From Methylacidiphilum sp. Yel (GTDB lineage Bacteria > Verrucomicrobiota > Verrucomicrobiia > Methylacidiphilales > Methylacidiphilaceae): DNA of 64,000 nt. The stretch covers positions 35,196-99,195 of the forward strand of contig NZ_LXQB01000078.1 in NCBI RefSeq assembly GCF_004421185.1, in the 5' to 3' direction. A program made the position numbers and the translations under genes. The notes under the pieces are model-generated. The model ran no database searches. It had not been told where the DNA came from and worked only from the letters and a program-made list of their open reading frames with translations. Positions 1 through 10,011 of this stretch are shown in pieces. Numbering within the stretch: the stretch's first letter is position 1; every line of letters starts with the position of its first letter.

Positions 1-160
1 ACACTGAATATAATTCAAAATAGATAGTTAGTTATAAAATTCTCTTTTATGTTTAAATTGAGGATATGTAGAAAAGTTTTAATTTTCATTTAGCTACTTG
101 CCTTTAATAATCCTTCTATTAAAAAGAGCGTGGAAGGACAAAGGAAATTGTGGATGCTCT

Positions 161-703
161 TTATTCTTTTTTCCAGTTTTCAAGGATCGAGGATACTGTG
201 GAAAGCTCTACACCGTAAAATTTGTGAAGATATTCTAGCCCACTTTCCTGTTCTTGGGGACTAAAGGCACACACACAATCAACTGGTACAATCGTATGAT
301 AGTTTAAAAAGAAAGCATCAGCAGCCGTATGCCTTATACACAAATGGGTATGCAGACCCACTAAGATGATGGTATTCACCTTCAAAGATCTTAATACTAG
401 GTCCAGCCCTGTTTCCCTAAACCCACTATAGGTTCTTTTTTCGAGTACGATATCGGTTGGGCTAGGGGCCAGTTCTTTGATAATAGAGGCTCCAGGAGAT
501 CCTTTCATGGCATGCTCCCCCCAGATTATCATTTCTGGATCGCTGGGAAGATGGGCATCCCCAACATAAATAACCGGCTTTTTTTTAGCTCTTGCAGCGA
601 TACTTAATTTTCTGATCGGTTCAATAATCTTTGCTGCTTCTCTACAAGCGAGCTTTCCCCCTACGAAATCTTCAAGCATGTCAACAACAACCACCGACTC
701 CAT
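161..703 (-). CDS. Isochorismatase-family cysteine hydrolase
   Basis: About 180-residue alpha/beta hydrolase of the isochorismatase/nicotinamidase superfamily, presumably cytosolic. The expected Asp-Lys-Cys triad is visible: Asp8 in VVVVDML, Lys89 in LEKRTYSGF and Cys122 in THLCIRHTAADAF. The substrate (nicotinamide, an amide or isochorismate) cannot be told from the sequence. I chose the ATG at 703 because family members begin a few residues before the VVD strand. A GTG at 745, just after the typA stop, would add 14 residues, and neither start has a strong Shine-Dalgarno. It follows typA closely on the same strand and may be cotranscribed. Family assignment is firm, substrate unknown. Confidence 0.85.
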   Translation of the reverse strand: MESVVVVDMLEDFVGGKLACREAAKIIEPIRKLSIAARAKKKPVIYVGDAHLPSDPEMIIWGEHAMKGSPGASIIKELAPSPTDIVLEKRTYSGFRETGLDLVLRSLKVNTIILVGLHTHLCIRHTAADAFFLNYHTIVPVDCVCAFSPQEQESGLEYLHKFYGVELSTVSSILENWKKE

Positions 704-746
704 AGAGATCTTTATTGTTGAAGTTCCATTGGAAAACACCCTCACA

Positions 747-2579
747 CTATGTACCTACTTTTATGGCAGCTTTTTTTCGGTCATTCGAATCTAATATTTT
801 TTTTCGAATTCTAATCTTTGTTGGAGTGACCTCAACAAGTTCCTCACTACTAATGAATTCAATCGCTTCCTCAAGCCTGAAAACCTTCGGCGGTTCTAGT
901 CCAATGGCTTTGCCTTCGCCTTGAGAACGGATATTCGTCAAATGCTTTGCTTTGCAAGGATTAACAAGAAGATCCCCAGGTCTTTTATGTTCCCCAACTA
1001 CCATTCCTTCATATATTTCTTCACCTGGACCAATAAAAAGGATGCCTCTTTGTTGGAGGTTTTCCAAAGCATAAGTTGTTGAAATACCTTTTGCAATCGA
1101 AACAAGAACCCCATTGCTCCTTATTTCAATTTCTCCCTGCTTAGGGCCATATTCATGAAAGAGATGACTCGCATAGCCTTCTCCTCGGGTCAGATTAACA
1201 AATTCAGTTTCAAATCCAATTAAGCCCCTGGTTGGAATTAACGCCTCTATAAAAACCCTCTGCTGACTATTTCTCATCATGCGAATATTGCCCGCCCTTT
1301 TCGAAAGCATTTCCATAACTGGCCCAAGGCATTCTTGTGGGATATCTACCGATAATAGCTCATAAGGCTCGAAGAGGATACCAGAAGAGTCTGCTTTGTA
1401 AATCACTTCTGGCCGGCTAACCATAAGCTCGAACCCTTCTCTGCGCATTTGTTCGACAAGAATAGCTATCTGCATGGTCCCTCTACCACTAATTTCAAAG
1501 GTTCCAGGCACATCGGTTTCTTCAACTCTAAGCCCTACATTGGTTCTTACTTCTTTGAGAAGCCTTCCATAGATGTGTCTGGCTGTCAGAAGTTTTCCCT
1601 CTTTGCCTGCTAAAGGAGAATCATTGACCAGGATCCGCATGCGAACCGTAGGCGGATCTACTTCTATTCGTGGCAGCGGAATAGTATCCTCTAGATCTGC
1701 TACCGTATCTCCAATATAAACTTCTTCCAAACCAGCTATTCCGACTATATCCCCAGCAGAAGCTTCGGAAAGCTCTATCCGTTCCAAACCTTTAAAACCT
1801 AAAATAGCCCTGAGAGTTCCACGACTCGTTTTCCCAGATTTTTGATAAGAAAAAAGAGGAGAACCCACTTTAATTTTACCAGAAAAAATTTTCCCAATCG
1901 CTATTCTGCCTAAATAATCGCTGTAGTCCAAGTTGGCGACTAAAAGCTTAAAAGCTGGATCCTCAGAGATAGTCGGAGAAGGGATATGAGTCAAAATAGC
2001 TTCAAAAAGTGGCTTAAAGCCATTCTTCTTATCTTCAATTGAGATTTCTTTTTTCCATTCTTTCAAAGCGATGCCTTCTTTAGCTGAAACATACAATACG
2101 GGAAAATCTAGCTGCTTATCCGAAGCCTCTAATTCAAGAAAGAGTTCGAATATCTGGTCTAGAACCTTAATAGGCTGGGCATTTGCTCTGTCAATCTTAT
2201 TAATGAGCACAAGCGGACTGAGATTTTGGGATAAGGCTTTTTTCAAAACAAACTTAGTTTGCGCTTGAGGCCCTTCTACAGCGTCTACCAATAGTAAAAC
2301 GCCATCAACCATCCCTAGACTTCTTTCTACCTCACTTCCAAAATCGGCATGCCCAGGAGTATCAATCAAATTGATCTTGTAATCCTCATACTGGAAAGAG
2401 GCATTTTTAGCCCGGATGGTAATCCCCTTTTCTCTTTCCAGCTCCATATTATCCATTATTCTTTCGGTCAATTGTTGGTTTTGTCGAAAGGAGCCAGACT
2501 GTTTCAACAGTTGGTCGACTAACGTTGTTTTTCCATGATCAACATGAGCAATAATCGCAATGTTTTTTATCTTTTCCAT
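747..2579 (-). CDS. typA: Translational GTPase TypA/BipA
   Basis: A 610-residue ribosome-associated GTPase of the EF-G-like class, involved in ribosome assembly and stress or low-temperature growth. The G domain shows [15 protein letters not shown] (G1), the effector-region threonine in [17 protein letters not shown] (G3) and NKIDR (G4). EF-Tu-like domain 2, the EF-G-like C domains and the TypA-specific C-terminus ([16 protein letters not shown] segment, ending in a basic IRIRKK tail) follow. Length matches the family exactly. The start ATG sits at the canonical [17 protein letters not shown]-terminus. Confidence 0.97.
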   Translation of the reverse strand: MEKIKNIAIIAHVDHGKTTLVDQLLKQSGSFRQNQQLTERIMDNMELEREKGITIRAKNASFQYEDYKINLIDTPGHADFGSEVERSLGMVDGVLLLVDAVEGPQAQTKFVLKKALSQNLSPLVLINKIDRANAQPIKVLDQIFELFLELEASDKQLDFPVLYVSAKEGIALKEWKKEISIEDKKNGFKPLFEAILTHIPSPTISEDPAFKLLVANLDYSDYLGRIAIGKIFSGKIKVGSPLFSYQKSGKTSRGTLRAILGFKGLERIELSEASAGDIVGIAGLEEVYIGDTVADLEDTIPLPRIEVDPPTVRMRILVNDSPLAGKEGKLLTARHIYGRLLKEVRTNVGLRVEETDVPGTFEISGRGTMQIAILVEQMRREGFELMVSRPEVIYKADSSGILFEPYELLSVDIPQECLGPVMEMLSKRAGNIRMMRNSQQRVFIEALIPTRGLIGFETEFVNLTRGEGYASHLFHEYGPKQGEIEIRSNGVLVSIAKGISTTYALENLQQRGILFIGPGEEIYEGMVVGEHKRPGDLLVNPCKAKHLTNIRSQGEGKAIGLEPPKVFRLEEAIEFISSEELVEVTPTKIRIRKKILDSNDRKKAAIKVGT

Positions 2580-2631
2580 AATCTACACTTTATATACAGA
2601 CTATTTAATGAATTCTTCATCAATACCATAA

Positions 2632-3558
2632 CTATGGGTGAAGTAACAGGGAGTTACCGGATTGCGCTTTGAGCAATTTCGCCACTGATCCCTGATTTGA
2701 TGAAATCTCTAAGTAGCCGCTACTATTATATAATACGCCAATTTTTCCCAAAGGCAACTCACTATAGGTTTTTACACAGGGAGCTGCAAGCGTCATTTTC
2801 CCAATCTGTACGCGAACCAAATTCCCTTCTTTGATCCAGGAAGCCATTCCCATAGGTATATTGGTAATAATGTTGCCAAAATGATCAATATACAGGATCT
2901 GTCCGGATACACTCTGTCCAATCGTCGACGGAGGAGAGAAATTCAATAAATGAAGATTTTCTTTTGGTATTCTAGAACCAGTAGTGTGAGGTTTTCCTCC
3001 CTTACTTAGATAGGCCGCCACTGGACCAAAAATGTCCCTTCCATGAAAAGTATAACTTGGTTCTTTCCTTTTCCATATTTCTTTTTTATCCAGAGTCCAA
3101 GCCTCAACAACCCCCTCTCTCTCCATGACAAGACTGAAAATCCCATTATCTGGACCAATATAAAACTTATGGGCTTTGGTTTCTAGCAGTATGCCCTTAC
3201 GTTCTGTTCCTACCCCTGGATCCACTACGGCTACAAAAATAGAACCTGCAGGAAATTCCATAGTCGATTGATCGATCAGAAAAGCCGCTTCGAAAAGATT
3301 ATAAGGTTCAATTTCATGATTAAGATCAATGACCCGGGCAAAAGGATCTATGGAGTAAATCACTCCTTTTAGTTGTGCTACATAATGATCTTTGGAACCA
3401 AAATCGGTAATGAGTCCTATAATCGGCCTTGAATCAATAGCATACTCCATATGAGACTTTTTATTGCAGCCTGAATATACAATCATTATTCCAGTCAAAA
3501 AAAGCAAAAGAAAGCCTTTAGAATGGAGAGATTTTAAACATAAGGCTTTTTTTTCCAT
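2632..3558 (-). CDS. SAM hydroxide adenosyltransferase (DUF62) as a predicted lipoprotein
   Basis: A 308-residue member of the S-adenosyl-L-methionine hydrolase (adenosine-forming) family PF01887, which converts SAM and water to adenosine and methionine. Visible family blocks are GLITDFGSKDHYVAQLKG, VVDPGVGT and FHGRDIFGPVAAYL, followed by a C-terminal beta-barrel with HFGNIITN. Unusually, the first 30 residues form a signal peptide ending in a lipobox (VYSGC, Cys at about residue 31), so the mature protein would be a periplasmic lipoprotein. SAM is normally cytosolic, so either a different substrate is used or export serves another role. It is read in the same direction as the flippase-like gene upstream. 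Confidence 0.85.
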   Translation of the reverse strand: MEKKALCLKSLHSKGFLLLFLTGIMIVYSGCNKKSHMEYAIDSRPIIGLITDFGSKDHYVAQLKGVIYSIDPFARVIDLNHEIEPYNLFEAAFLIDQSTMEFPAGSIFVAVVDPGVGTERKGILLETKAHKFYIGPDNGIFSLVMEREGVVEAWTLDKKEIWKRKEPSYTFHGRDIFGPVAAYLSKGGKPHTTGSRIPKENLHLLNFSPPSTIGQSVSGQILYIDHFGNIITNIPMGMASWIKEGNLVRVQIGKMTLAAPCVKTYSELPLGKIGVLYNSSGYLEISSNQGSVAKLLKAQSGNSLLLHP

Positions 3559-3576
3559 GTCAATCCCGCTTTTTTA

Positions 3577-4668
3577 TTAGGTAGGAAAAGAAATGCTGTT
3601 TTTTTTATTTCTTTTCCAAGTCAAGAAAAATAATCCTCCAATTAAGCTCCAGAGTATTCCAACGCTGAAAGATAGTAATGAAAAACCCAAAGCAAGTTCT
3701 GAGTTGATGCCATAAGAACCAAGCAGCAGCACCACTGCTCCTTCTCTTACACCTAGACCTGAGATGCTGATTGGAAGGGATACTATAAGGGTTATCTCGA
3801 CCATCACCACCGCTAGGAGCCATAAAGGCAAATGCAGGTGAAGAGAGGCAGCCACAAAAACAAACATTAGAATAGCCGATAGATGCACTCCAATAGAAAG
3901 AATACAAGCAGCCAGAATTCGGCCAAAGCAATACTTAAAGACCTCTAAAACATGGAGAATATCCTTAAGGACCTGTTCTACTCTTTTCCATTTTCCCAGA
4001 AATCTTTGCGATAACTTGATGCCAACTTTCAGAAGCATAGAGAGGGTAGCTAAAAATAAAAGAGTTAAAAGTGTGAGTCCTAAAAGAAAAAGAACTGCTT
4101 TTTGAAGGAAAGGTTGACCATTGAGTTGCCTATAAAACAATAGCCCAAAGGAAGAACCCAAGACAAGAAGCACAACCCCCTCAATCAGTCTATCAAAAAG
4201 GATAGAAACAGACACTGCTGTTTTGTTCTTCGGGAAAAGCGCCATGGCATAATAGATCCTCACAAAATCCCCGCTGGTTCCCCCTGGTAAGGCAGCATTG
4301 AAAAATTTTCCAATCATTGCTAGTTCAAAGGCTGTCCAACCCTTAATAGGGATGTTCAAAGCATAAAGCAGGATTTTCCAGCGCAGAGAAGAAAGAATAG
4401 TTTGTAAGGCACAAAATAAGAAGGCAAAACCAAGGAGTAAAAGATCGATCGATTGGAAATAAGAAAAAAATTTCTGCCAGTTGAGCTTTGCACCTAAATA
4501 AAAAAGAAGAGAAAAAGAAATGAGGGTTTTGAGTACAATCCCCCAAAAATTTTTACTTTCCTTTTTGCTCTCAATAGGATTTTGTTGAAGATCCTTGAAG
4601 TCGACTGCAGCGGCATTCAAAGATCCTTTTTTAGACTCTATCGATTTTTTTTTCAACTCCCACTCCAA
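3577..4668 (-). CDS. Flippase-like multi-pass membrane protein (LPG synthase TM / UPF0104 family)
   Basis: A 363-residue inner-membrane protein with about eight hydrophobic helices, of the lysylphosphatidylglycerol-synthase TM-region family (PF03706; flippase-like domain). Typical family signs are the FNAALPGGTSGDFVRIYY segment near residue 130 and the C-terminal ISISGLGVREGAVVLLL segment near residue 305. The N-terminal 40 residues are charged and cytosolic. Family members are linked to lipid or glycoconjugate handling. The substrate here is unknown. It lies 18 bp upstream of the SAM hydrolase-like gene. Confidence 0.8.
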   Translation of the reverse strand: MEWELKKKSIESKKGSLNAAAVDFKDLQQNPIESKKESKNFWGIVLKTLISFSLLFYLGAKLNWQKFFSYFQSIDLLLLGFAFLFCALQTILSSLRWKILLYALNIPIKGWTAFELAMIGKFFNAALPGGTSGDFVRIYYAMALFPKNKTAVSVSILFDRLIEGVVLLVLGSSFGLLFYRQLNGQPFLQKAVLFLLGLTLLTLLFLATLSMLLKVGIKLSQRFLGKWKRVEQVLKDILHVLEVFKYCFGRILAACILSIGVHLSAILMFVFVAASLHLHLPLWLLAVVMVEITLIVSLPISISGLGVREGAVVLLLGSYGINSELALGFSLLSFSVGILWSLIGGLFFLTWKRNKKNSISFPT

Positions 4669-4873
4669 TTGTTCTTCTCTAGCTTATAAGAGGAGTCTGC
4701 TGTCCTTACGATCGCTTTTCAAAAGAAAAAAGCATAGATGACTGTTGGCTCCCGTTCTAACTTTTTCTACCTCTATCTGTTGGGTCTTTCTCAATTGTGT
4801 ATAAAACTCTATAGGAAGAAAACTATTTACTTATCGCTCAAAAAAAGGACTGTATTGAAAGAAAAAAATTAAA

Positions 4874-6166
4874 ATGAACAGTTTTTTCATCGTAAGCTTT
4901 CTTGTTGGAGTGGGAATCGGGTTTCTTTTAGCGCTGCTGCTACTAAGACCCAGATACATTTCGCTTCAAAAAGACCTAGAAACATATAAGAATGAAAACG
5001 AAAATTTGATCAAATTGCAGGCTCAAAACAAAGATTTAGAGCTACAAATAGCCACTCTTGAAGCTCAAAAGCAGGTTCAGCAAGAAAAAATTCTTTGGAT
5101 CACGGCGGCTCAAGACAATCTCAAAACTATGTTTCAATCCCTCGCATTGCAGGTATTGGAATCGAATTCTAAAAATATCCTGGAGCAGGCTACTTATCAA
5201 TTTCATACCCTCTTTGAAAGCATGAAAGCGGACTGGAATCTAAAAAAACAAGAATTCAAAGAAATAGTCTTACCGATTGAAAAAAGCCTACAAGCATTGG
5301 ATCAACAGATAAAAAACTTGGAAAGCAAGAGAGAAGGAGCATATAGCTCACTGAGTACTCATTTAACCCATCTATCCGAGGCGTACAAAAAACTCCATGA
5401 ATCAGCTATAAAACTGGAACAATCCTTAAAATCTCCTCTGGTAAGAGGATCATGGGGAGAATATCAACTCCAGCGTCTTGTAGAAATGGCCGGAATGAAA
5501 GAACATGTCTCCTATATTCCACAGCCTCCTGATGCAGACAAAAGAGCCGATATGATCATCTATATCCCTGGGGGCAGAAAGATATATGTGGATGCAAAAA
5601 CGCCGATGGGAGCCTATCTTGAGGCTATGACAGCGGATAATGAAGCCACAAGAAAAACAAAATTAAAGGAGCATTTGGCTGCGGTAAAGGAAAGAATCAG
5701 AGAATTAGGGAAAAAAGAGTACGGTCAGAATCAAACCGATGCATTTGAATATGTCATCATGTTCTTACCAAATGAAGGGCTTCTATCTGTTTCTTTCGAA
5801 GCAGATCCAGAAATATTTCAATATGCCTTAGAAAGAAAAGTCCTTCTTGCTTCACCAATCAATTTTCTTGCCTTGCTCAAAGCAATTGCTCTTGGCTGGC
5901 AACAGCAGCAGATGACAGAAGAAGTCGAAAAAATTGCTTATGAAATCAAAGAACTTTACAGTTCCTTTGTAGAGCTTATGGAACTATTAAACAGACTCCG
6001 CAAAGCATTGGGAAGCTCGATGGAGGCTTTCAACAAAATTGCAACCCTCTGTCAGGGGAAAATTATTCCTTCGACAAAAAAGATTAAAACTAGTGGAGCT
6101 TTTTCCGAAGAGGTTGGTGATGTCCCTGAAATCGAATCAACTCTTAAGGACATACCATCTCAGTAG
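4874..6166 (+). CDS. rmuC: RmuC-family DNA recombination protein
   Basis: A 430-residue RmuC homologue (PF02646), implicated in limiting inverted-repeat rearrangements and predicted to carry a restriction-endonuclease-like core. The layout is standard: an N-terminal membrane anchor (residues 3-25), a long coiled coil (about 30-190), then the nuclease-like region with RGSWGEYQLQRL, ADMIIYIPGGRKIYVDAKTP and FLPNEGLLSVSFEADPEIF. Asp and Lys of YVDAKTP fit the PD-(D/E)XK pattern. It reads divergently from the flippase-like gene, and ppk1 follows 116 bp downstream. A 15-bp tandem duplication begins at its stop codon. Confidence 0.92.
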   Translation: MNSFFIVSFLVGVGIGFLLALLLLRPRYISLQKDLETYKNENENLIKLQAQNKDLELQIATLEAQKQVQQEKILWITAAQDNLKTMFQSLALQVLESNSKNILEQATYQFHTLFESMKADWNLKKQEFKEIVLPIEKSLQALDQQIKNLESKREGAYSSLSTHLTHLSEAYKKLHESAIKLEQSLKSPLVRGSWGEYQLQRLVEMAGMKEHVSYIPQPPDADKRADMIIYIPGGRKIYVDAKTPMGAYLEAMTADNEATRKTKLKEHLAAVKERIRELGKKEYGQNQTDAFEYVIMFLPNEGLLSVSFEADPEIFQYALERKVLLASPINFLALLKAIALGWQQQQMTEEVEKIAYEIKELYSSFVELMELLNRLRKALGSSMEAFNKIATLCQGKIIPSTKKIKTSGAFSEEVGDVPEIESTLKDIPSQ

Positions 6167-6192
6167 TCCTAACAATGGTAGTCCTAACAATG
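6163..6192. repeat. Perfect 15-bp tandem duplication over the rmuC stop
   Basis: The unit GTAGTCCTAACAATG occurs twice head to tail, at 6163-6177 and 6178-6192. The first copy contains the TAG stop of rmuC. It looks like a slippage duplication and has no evident function. Confidence 0.8.
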
Positions 6193-6282
6193 AGAAACGA
6201 AAAAACCACCTTTTTGTTTTAAGGTTCGAGGGCAGGCTGTTGAAAGAAATAAACTTCAGAGTAGAGTTAAGAAACACCAGAG

Positions 6283-8436
6283 ATGATAGCAACTTTTAAT
6301 AAAGCTGAATATTTTATTAACCGTGAGCTTAGCTGGCTTGAATTCAATGCGAGAGTTTTGGAAGAAGCTGCCGATCCAAAACAGCCTCTGCTCGAAAGAC
6401 TCCGGTTCCTTTGTATCTTTAGCTCCAATTTAGATGAATTTTTTGAAATTCGGGTCGCAGGAATCAAACAGCAAATAGAGAACGGAAGTGAAGAACAGAG
6501 CGCTGATGGGTTGACTCCCCTTCAGGTCTTCGAAGGAATCGAAAAAAGGACACATGAACTCGTTGAGCAACAATACAAAATTTGGAACGAGGAGATTAAG
6601 CCAGCTTTAAAAAAGAATGGGATCTTTTTATGCACCCACAATGAATTGACAGAGTCAGAGCTAGAATGGTGTAAAACCTATTTTGATAAAGAAATTTTTC
6701 CCGTTCTGACTCCTTTGGCAGTTGATTCGAGTCATCCTTTCCCTCAATTAGTCAATAAATGCCTTAATTTAATCTTGACCTTGAAACGACCTAATGCCTC
6801 TCATATGCACAATTTTGGTATTGTTCAAATTCCAAGGATTTTGCCGCGTCTCATCACATTGCCTGGGAGCAATTCTAAATCGGGTTTTAGATTCATTCTT
6901 TTAAGTGATCTGGTCATAAACTTTCTGGACACGCTTTTTCCTGGAGATGAAATTCAGGATGTCAATTCCTTCAGAATTACCCGTAACAGTGAGCTTTATA
7001 TTGATGAAGAAGAAGCAGAGAACCTCTTACAAACCGTTGAAGAGGAGTTGAAAAAGAGGAACAGAGGCAACGCTGTCAGGTTAGAAATAGAATCTACATG
7101 TCCAAAAGAACTAGAAGAAATTCTGCTGAAAGCACTCCATCTTGATCACCGCGATTCCTATCGTAACCCTGATCCTTTGAACTTTCTTCATCTTTTACCT
7201 ATCTGTAACCATGAAGCATTTCCACACCTAAGGGATAGGCCATGGACCCCTGTTATCCCTTTAGAGCTTAGTGGAAAACCGGATCTTTTTGAAGTGATTC
7301 GCAAAACTGATGTGCTTCTCCACCATCCGTATGAAAGCTTTGGAATCATTGTCGATTTTTTGCAGAAAGCAGCCATTGATCCTTCCGTCCTTGGAATAAG
7401 AATGACTCTCTATAGAACCAGTGGAGATTCTCCGATCGTTCATGCTCTTATCCGAGCAGCCCAAAATGGCAAACAAGTCACGACTTTGGTCGAAATCAAA
7501 GCCAGATTCGACGAAGAAAACAATATTCAATGGGCAAGACGCATGGAAGAAGCTGGCATACATGTTCTTTACGGTATTGTTGGATTGAAAACCCATTGTA
7601 AAATGCTCGAAATCATCCGAAGAGATCCAGATCAAATCAGGCTTTACGTTCATCTCGCTACAGGCAATTATCACCCAAGCACGGCAAGGTTGTACACTGA
7701 TCTAAGCCTTTTAACCACCAATGAGGAGATAACGAAAGAAGTAGCGACTCTTTTCAACATATTGACCGGGCTTTCTCGATTTCATGGCATCCAAAAACTT
7801 ATCGTTTCTCCATTTAATATGGCCAGCAGACTAAAGGAGATGATCCAAAGAGAAATTGACAATGCCAAAGAAGGGAAAAAGGCTAGAATCATTGCAAAAC
7901 TCAATGCCCTCGTTGATGAAGATATCATTCAACATCTTTATGCCGCTTCTTCGGCTGGTGTTAAAATTGATCTTATAGTGAGGGGCATTTGCTGTTTAAG
8001 ACCAGGGATTCCACAAGTCAGTGAAAATATTAGAGTCATTAGCATTGTAGGTAGGTTCTTGGAACATAGTCGGATCTTCTATTTTGAGAATGGAGGCAAT
8101 CCTGAATATTATTCAGGGAGTGCGGATTGGATGCAAAGAAACTTTTATAGGAGAATCGAAATTATTTTTCCTATTGAAAATCCCAAATTAAAAGAAAAGG
8201 TGCAGGAAATTCTAGAGGCTTATCTAGCGGATAATGTCAAAGCCAGAGAACTTTTAGCTAATGGTACTTACAGACGAATCAAACCAGAAAAAGAGCCTTT
8301 TCAGGCCCAACTCTATTTTAGAGAAAAAGCAAGAAAAGAACAACTGATCCAATCAAAAGGAAGAGAAGGAACGGAAATTCCCATCAAAGCAGTCCAACCA
8401 GTCGCTATAGAAAATCAAAACCAAAATTTTCTCTAG
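6283..8436 (+). CDS. ppk1: Polyphosphate kinase 1
   Basis: A 717-residue PPK1, which reversibly polymerises the gamma phosphate of ATP into polyphosphate at the inner membrane. Domains run in the usual order: N-terminal helical domain (starting NRELSWLEFNARVLEEA), head domain, and two phospholipase-D-like C-terminal domains. The phosphorylated His is in KTHCKMLEI, a second conserved His is in GNYHPSTARLYTDLSLLT, and EYYSGSADWMQRN matches the C2 signature. Length is normal. The start follows 116 bp of spacer after rmuC. Confidence 0.97.
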   Translation: MIATFNKAEYFINRELSWLEFNARVLEEAADPKQPLLERLRFLCIFSSNLDEFFEIRVAGIKQQIENGSEEQSADGLTPLQVFEGIEKRTHELVEQQYKIWNEEIKPALKKNGIFLCTHNELTESELEWCKTYFDKEIFPVLTPLAVDSSHPFPQLVNKCLNLILTLKRPNASHMHNFGIVQIPRILPRLITLPGSNSKSGFRFILLSDLVINFLDTLFPGDEIQDVNSFRITRNSELYIDEEEAENLLQTVEEELKKRNRGNAVRLEIESTCPKELEEILLKALHLDHRDSYRNPDPLNFLHLLPICNHEAFPHLRDRPWTPVIPLELSGKPDLFEVIRKTDVLLHHPYESFGIIVDFLQKAAIDPSVLGIRMTLYRTSGDSPIVHALIRAAQNGKQVTTLVEIKARFDEENNIQWARRMEEAGIHVLYGIVGLKTHCKMLEIIRRDPDQIRLYVHLATGNYHPSTARLYTDLSLLTTNEEITKEVATLFNILTGLSRFHGIQKLIVSPFNMASRLKEMIQREIDNAKEGKKARIIAKLNALVDEDIIQHLYAASSAGVKIDLIVRGICCLRPGIPQVSENIRVISIVGRFLEHSRIFYFENGGNPEYYSGSADWMQRNFYRRIEIIFPIENPKLKEKVQEILEAYLADNVKARELLANGTYRRIKPEKEPFQAQLYFREKARKEQLIQSKGREGTEIPIKAVQPVAIENQNQNFL

Positions 8437-8519
8437 CGATTCTTCTCAATTTTGAATTGGATAGAGAGCCTTTTATTATAAAGAGATAACCATTGGCAAT
8501 AGATCCTTGGTTGAGACAA

Positions 8520-8915
8520 TCAAGTTTTTTCTGGAGTCTTTTGGCTAGTTCCCACCACTTGCCCTTCTGTCCATTCAATCAATGCCATTTCTGAAGCATC
8601 AGATAGCCTCTTGCCTAGTTTCAAAATGCGGGTATAGCCGCCATTTCTGTTTTGCATCTGAGAAGCAATATCATTAAAAAGAACTCGAGCAGCTTTCTTA
8701 TCATGGATTTTACTGACGACAAGTCGCCTAGCATGGAGCGTTCCCTTTTTTGCAAGGCTGACCAATTTTTCGGCAAAAGGACGCAACGCTTTAGCCTTGG
8801 CTAAAGTCGTTTTTATTCTTTTGTGTTCAATAAGCTCTACGGCCAGATTAGCAAGTAAGGCGGCCCTATGCTGAGAATCCCTACCTAACTTCTGAGTCCT
8901 TTTCTGATGTCGCAT
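8520..8915 (-). CDS. rplQ: 50S ribosomal protein L17
   Basis: A 131-residue L17, last gene of the alpha operon. The N-terminus MRHQKRTQKLGRDSQHR and the block ELIEHKRIKTTLAKAKALRP are diagnostic. The C-terminus carries a short polar extension. It is 38 bp downstream of rpoA and converges with ppk1. Confidence 0.98.
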   Translation of the reverse strand: MRHQKRTQKLGRDSQHRAALLANLAVELIEHKRIKTTLAKAKALRPFAEKLVSLAKKGTLHARRLVVSKIHDKKAARVLFNDIASQMQNRNGGYTRILKLGKRLSDASEMALIEWTEGQVVGTSQKTPEKT

Positions 8916-8953
8916 CTCATGCCTCCTCTACCATGCCCAGAGAAAGTCCCTTT

Positions 8954-9967
8954 TTACTCCCTGTATGTTTTCTCCTCTGGTTGTTCTAAAATACTCGGAT
9001 CGAATTTCATTCCTAGGGAAAGACCAAGTGCAGCAAGCTTTTCTTTGATCTCATTCAAGGATTTCTTCCCAAAATTCCTATATTTAAGCATTTCAGCTTC
9101 CGTTTTCATGGCTAACTGACCAACCGTAGTAATATTGGCGTTGTTCAAGCAATTAGCTGCTCTGACTGAAAGTTCTATTTCATTGACGCTCATATTAAGA
9201 ATCTTTCGAAGCCTATTTTCTTCTTCTTTAACGGGTGGTTTCGGCTTTTCAAATTCCACCGGCTCTTTCCCAAATTGAACAAAAACATCAAGATGATGTT
9301 GGAGAATAGCGGCTGATTGTACCAGTGCCTCGTCAGGCTCTATCCTCCCATCGGTCCATATTTCAAAAATGAGTCTATCGTAATCGGTCCTCTGTCCTAC
9401 TCGGGTATTTTCAACCTCATACTTCACATGCCGTACTGGAGAAAAAAGACAATCGATAGGAATAACCCCAATGGATTGGTCCTGATTCTTGTTGTACTCG
9501 CCCAATAGGAAACCTCTTCCCACTTTAACTTCCAGCTCCATCATTAAATGCTTTTTTTGGTCAAGCGTACAAATTAGCTGCTCTGGATTGACGATTTCCA
9601 CACCTGGGTCAACTTGAATATCTGCCGCAGTCACGGGTCCTTCTTTAAGGACATCGATGCGGAAAGTCCGCGTCTCCCTATCTGGCATTTTAATCAAGAC
9701 TTTCTTCAGATTAAGAACGATGTCTATCACATCTTCGACGACACCAGGAATAGAGGTAAATTCGTGCATGACCCCATCGATTTTCACCGAGGCAATGGCC
9801 GCTCCCTCTAAAGATGATAAGAGGATACGACGCAACGAATTACCTAAAGTATGACCATATCCCGACTCAAAGGGTTCAATGATATAACGACCAAAGGTTG
9901 CATTCGATACCGTCTCATCTTTGACGATGGAACGGGGCATCTCAAATCTTCCTAAACGTATAGCCAT
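8954..9967 (-). CDS. rpoA: DNA-directed RNA polymerase subunit alpha
   Basis: A 337-residue alpha subunit that dimerises to seed RNA polymerase assembly. The N-terminal domain contains EPFESGYGHTLGNSLRRILL, and a linker with an acidic/proline stretch (near 240-250) follows. The C-terminal helix-hairpin-helix domain has LSVRAANCLNNANITTVGQLA and NFGKKSLNEIKEKL. It lies between rpsD and rplQ, the classical alpha-operon position. Confidence 0.98.
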   Translation of the reverse strand: MAIRLGRFEMPRSIVKDETVSNATFGRYIIEPFESGYGHTLGNSLRRILLSSLEGAAIASVKIDGVMHEFTSIPGVVEDVIDIVLNLKKVLIKMPDRETRTFRIDVLKEGPVTAADIQVDPGVEIVNPEQLICTLDQKKHLMMELEVKVGRGFLLGEYNKNQDQSIGVIPIDCLFSPVRHVKYEVENTRVGQRTDYDRLIFEIWTDGRIEPDEALVQSAAILQHHLDVFVQFGKEPVEFEKPKPPVKEEENRLRKILNMSVNEIELSVRAANCLNNANITTVGQLAMKTEAEMLKYRNFGKKSLNEIKEKLAALGLSLGMKFDPSILEQPEEKTYRE

Positions 9968-10011
9968 AACACCCTACCACTCCTTCTATAAAGGATTTTG
10001 CATCCCTATGT

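Noticed and set aside
1..160. Gene fragment at the left edge
   Set aside because: The first 160 bases are AT-rich with stops in all frames and no recognisable coding segment.
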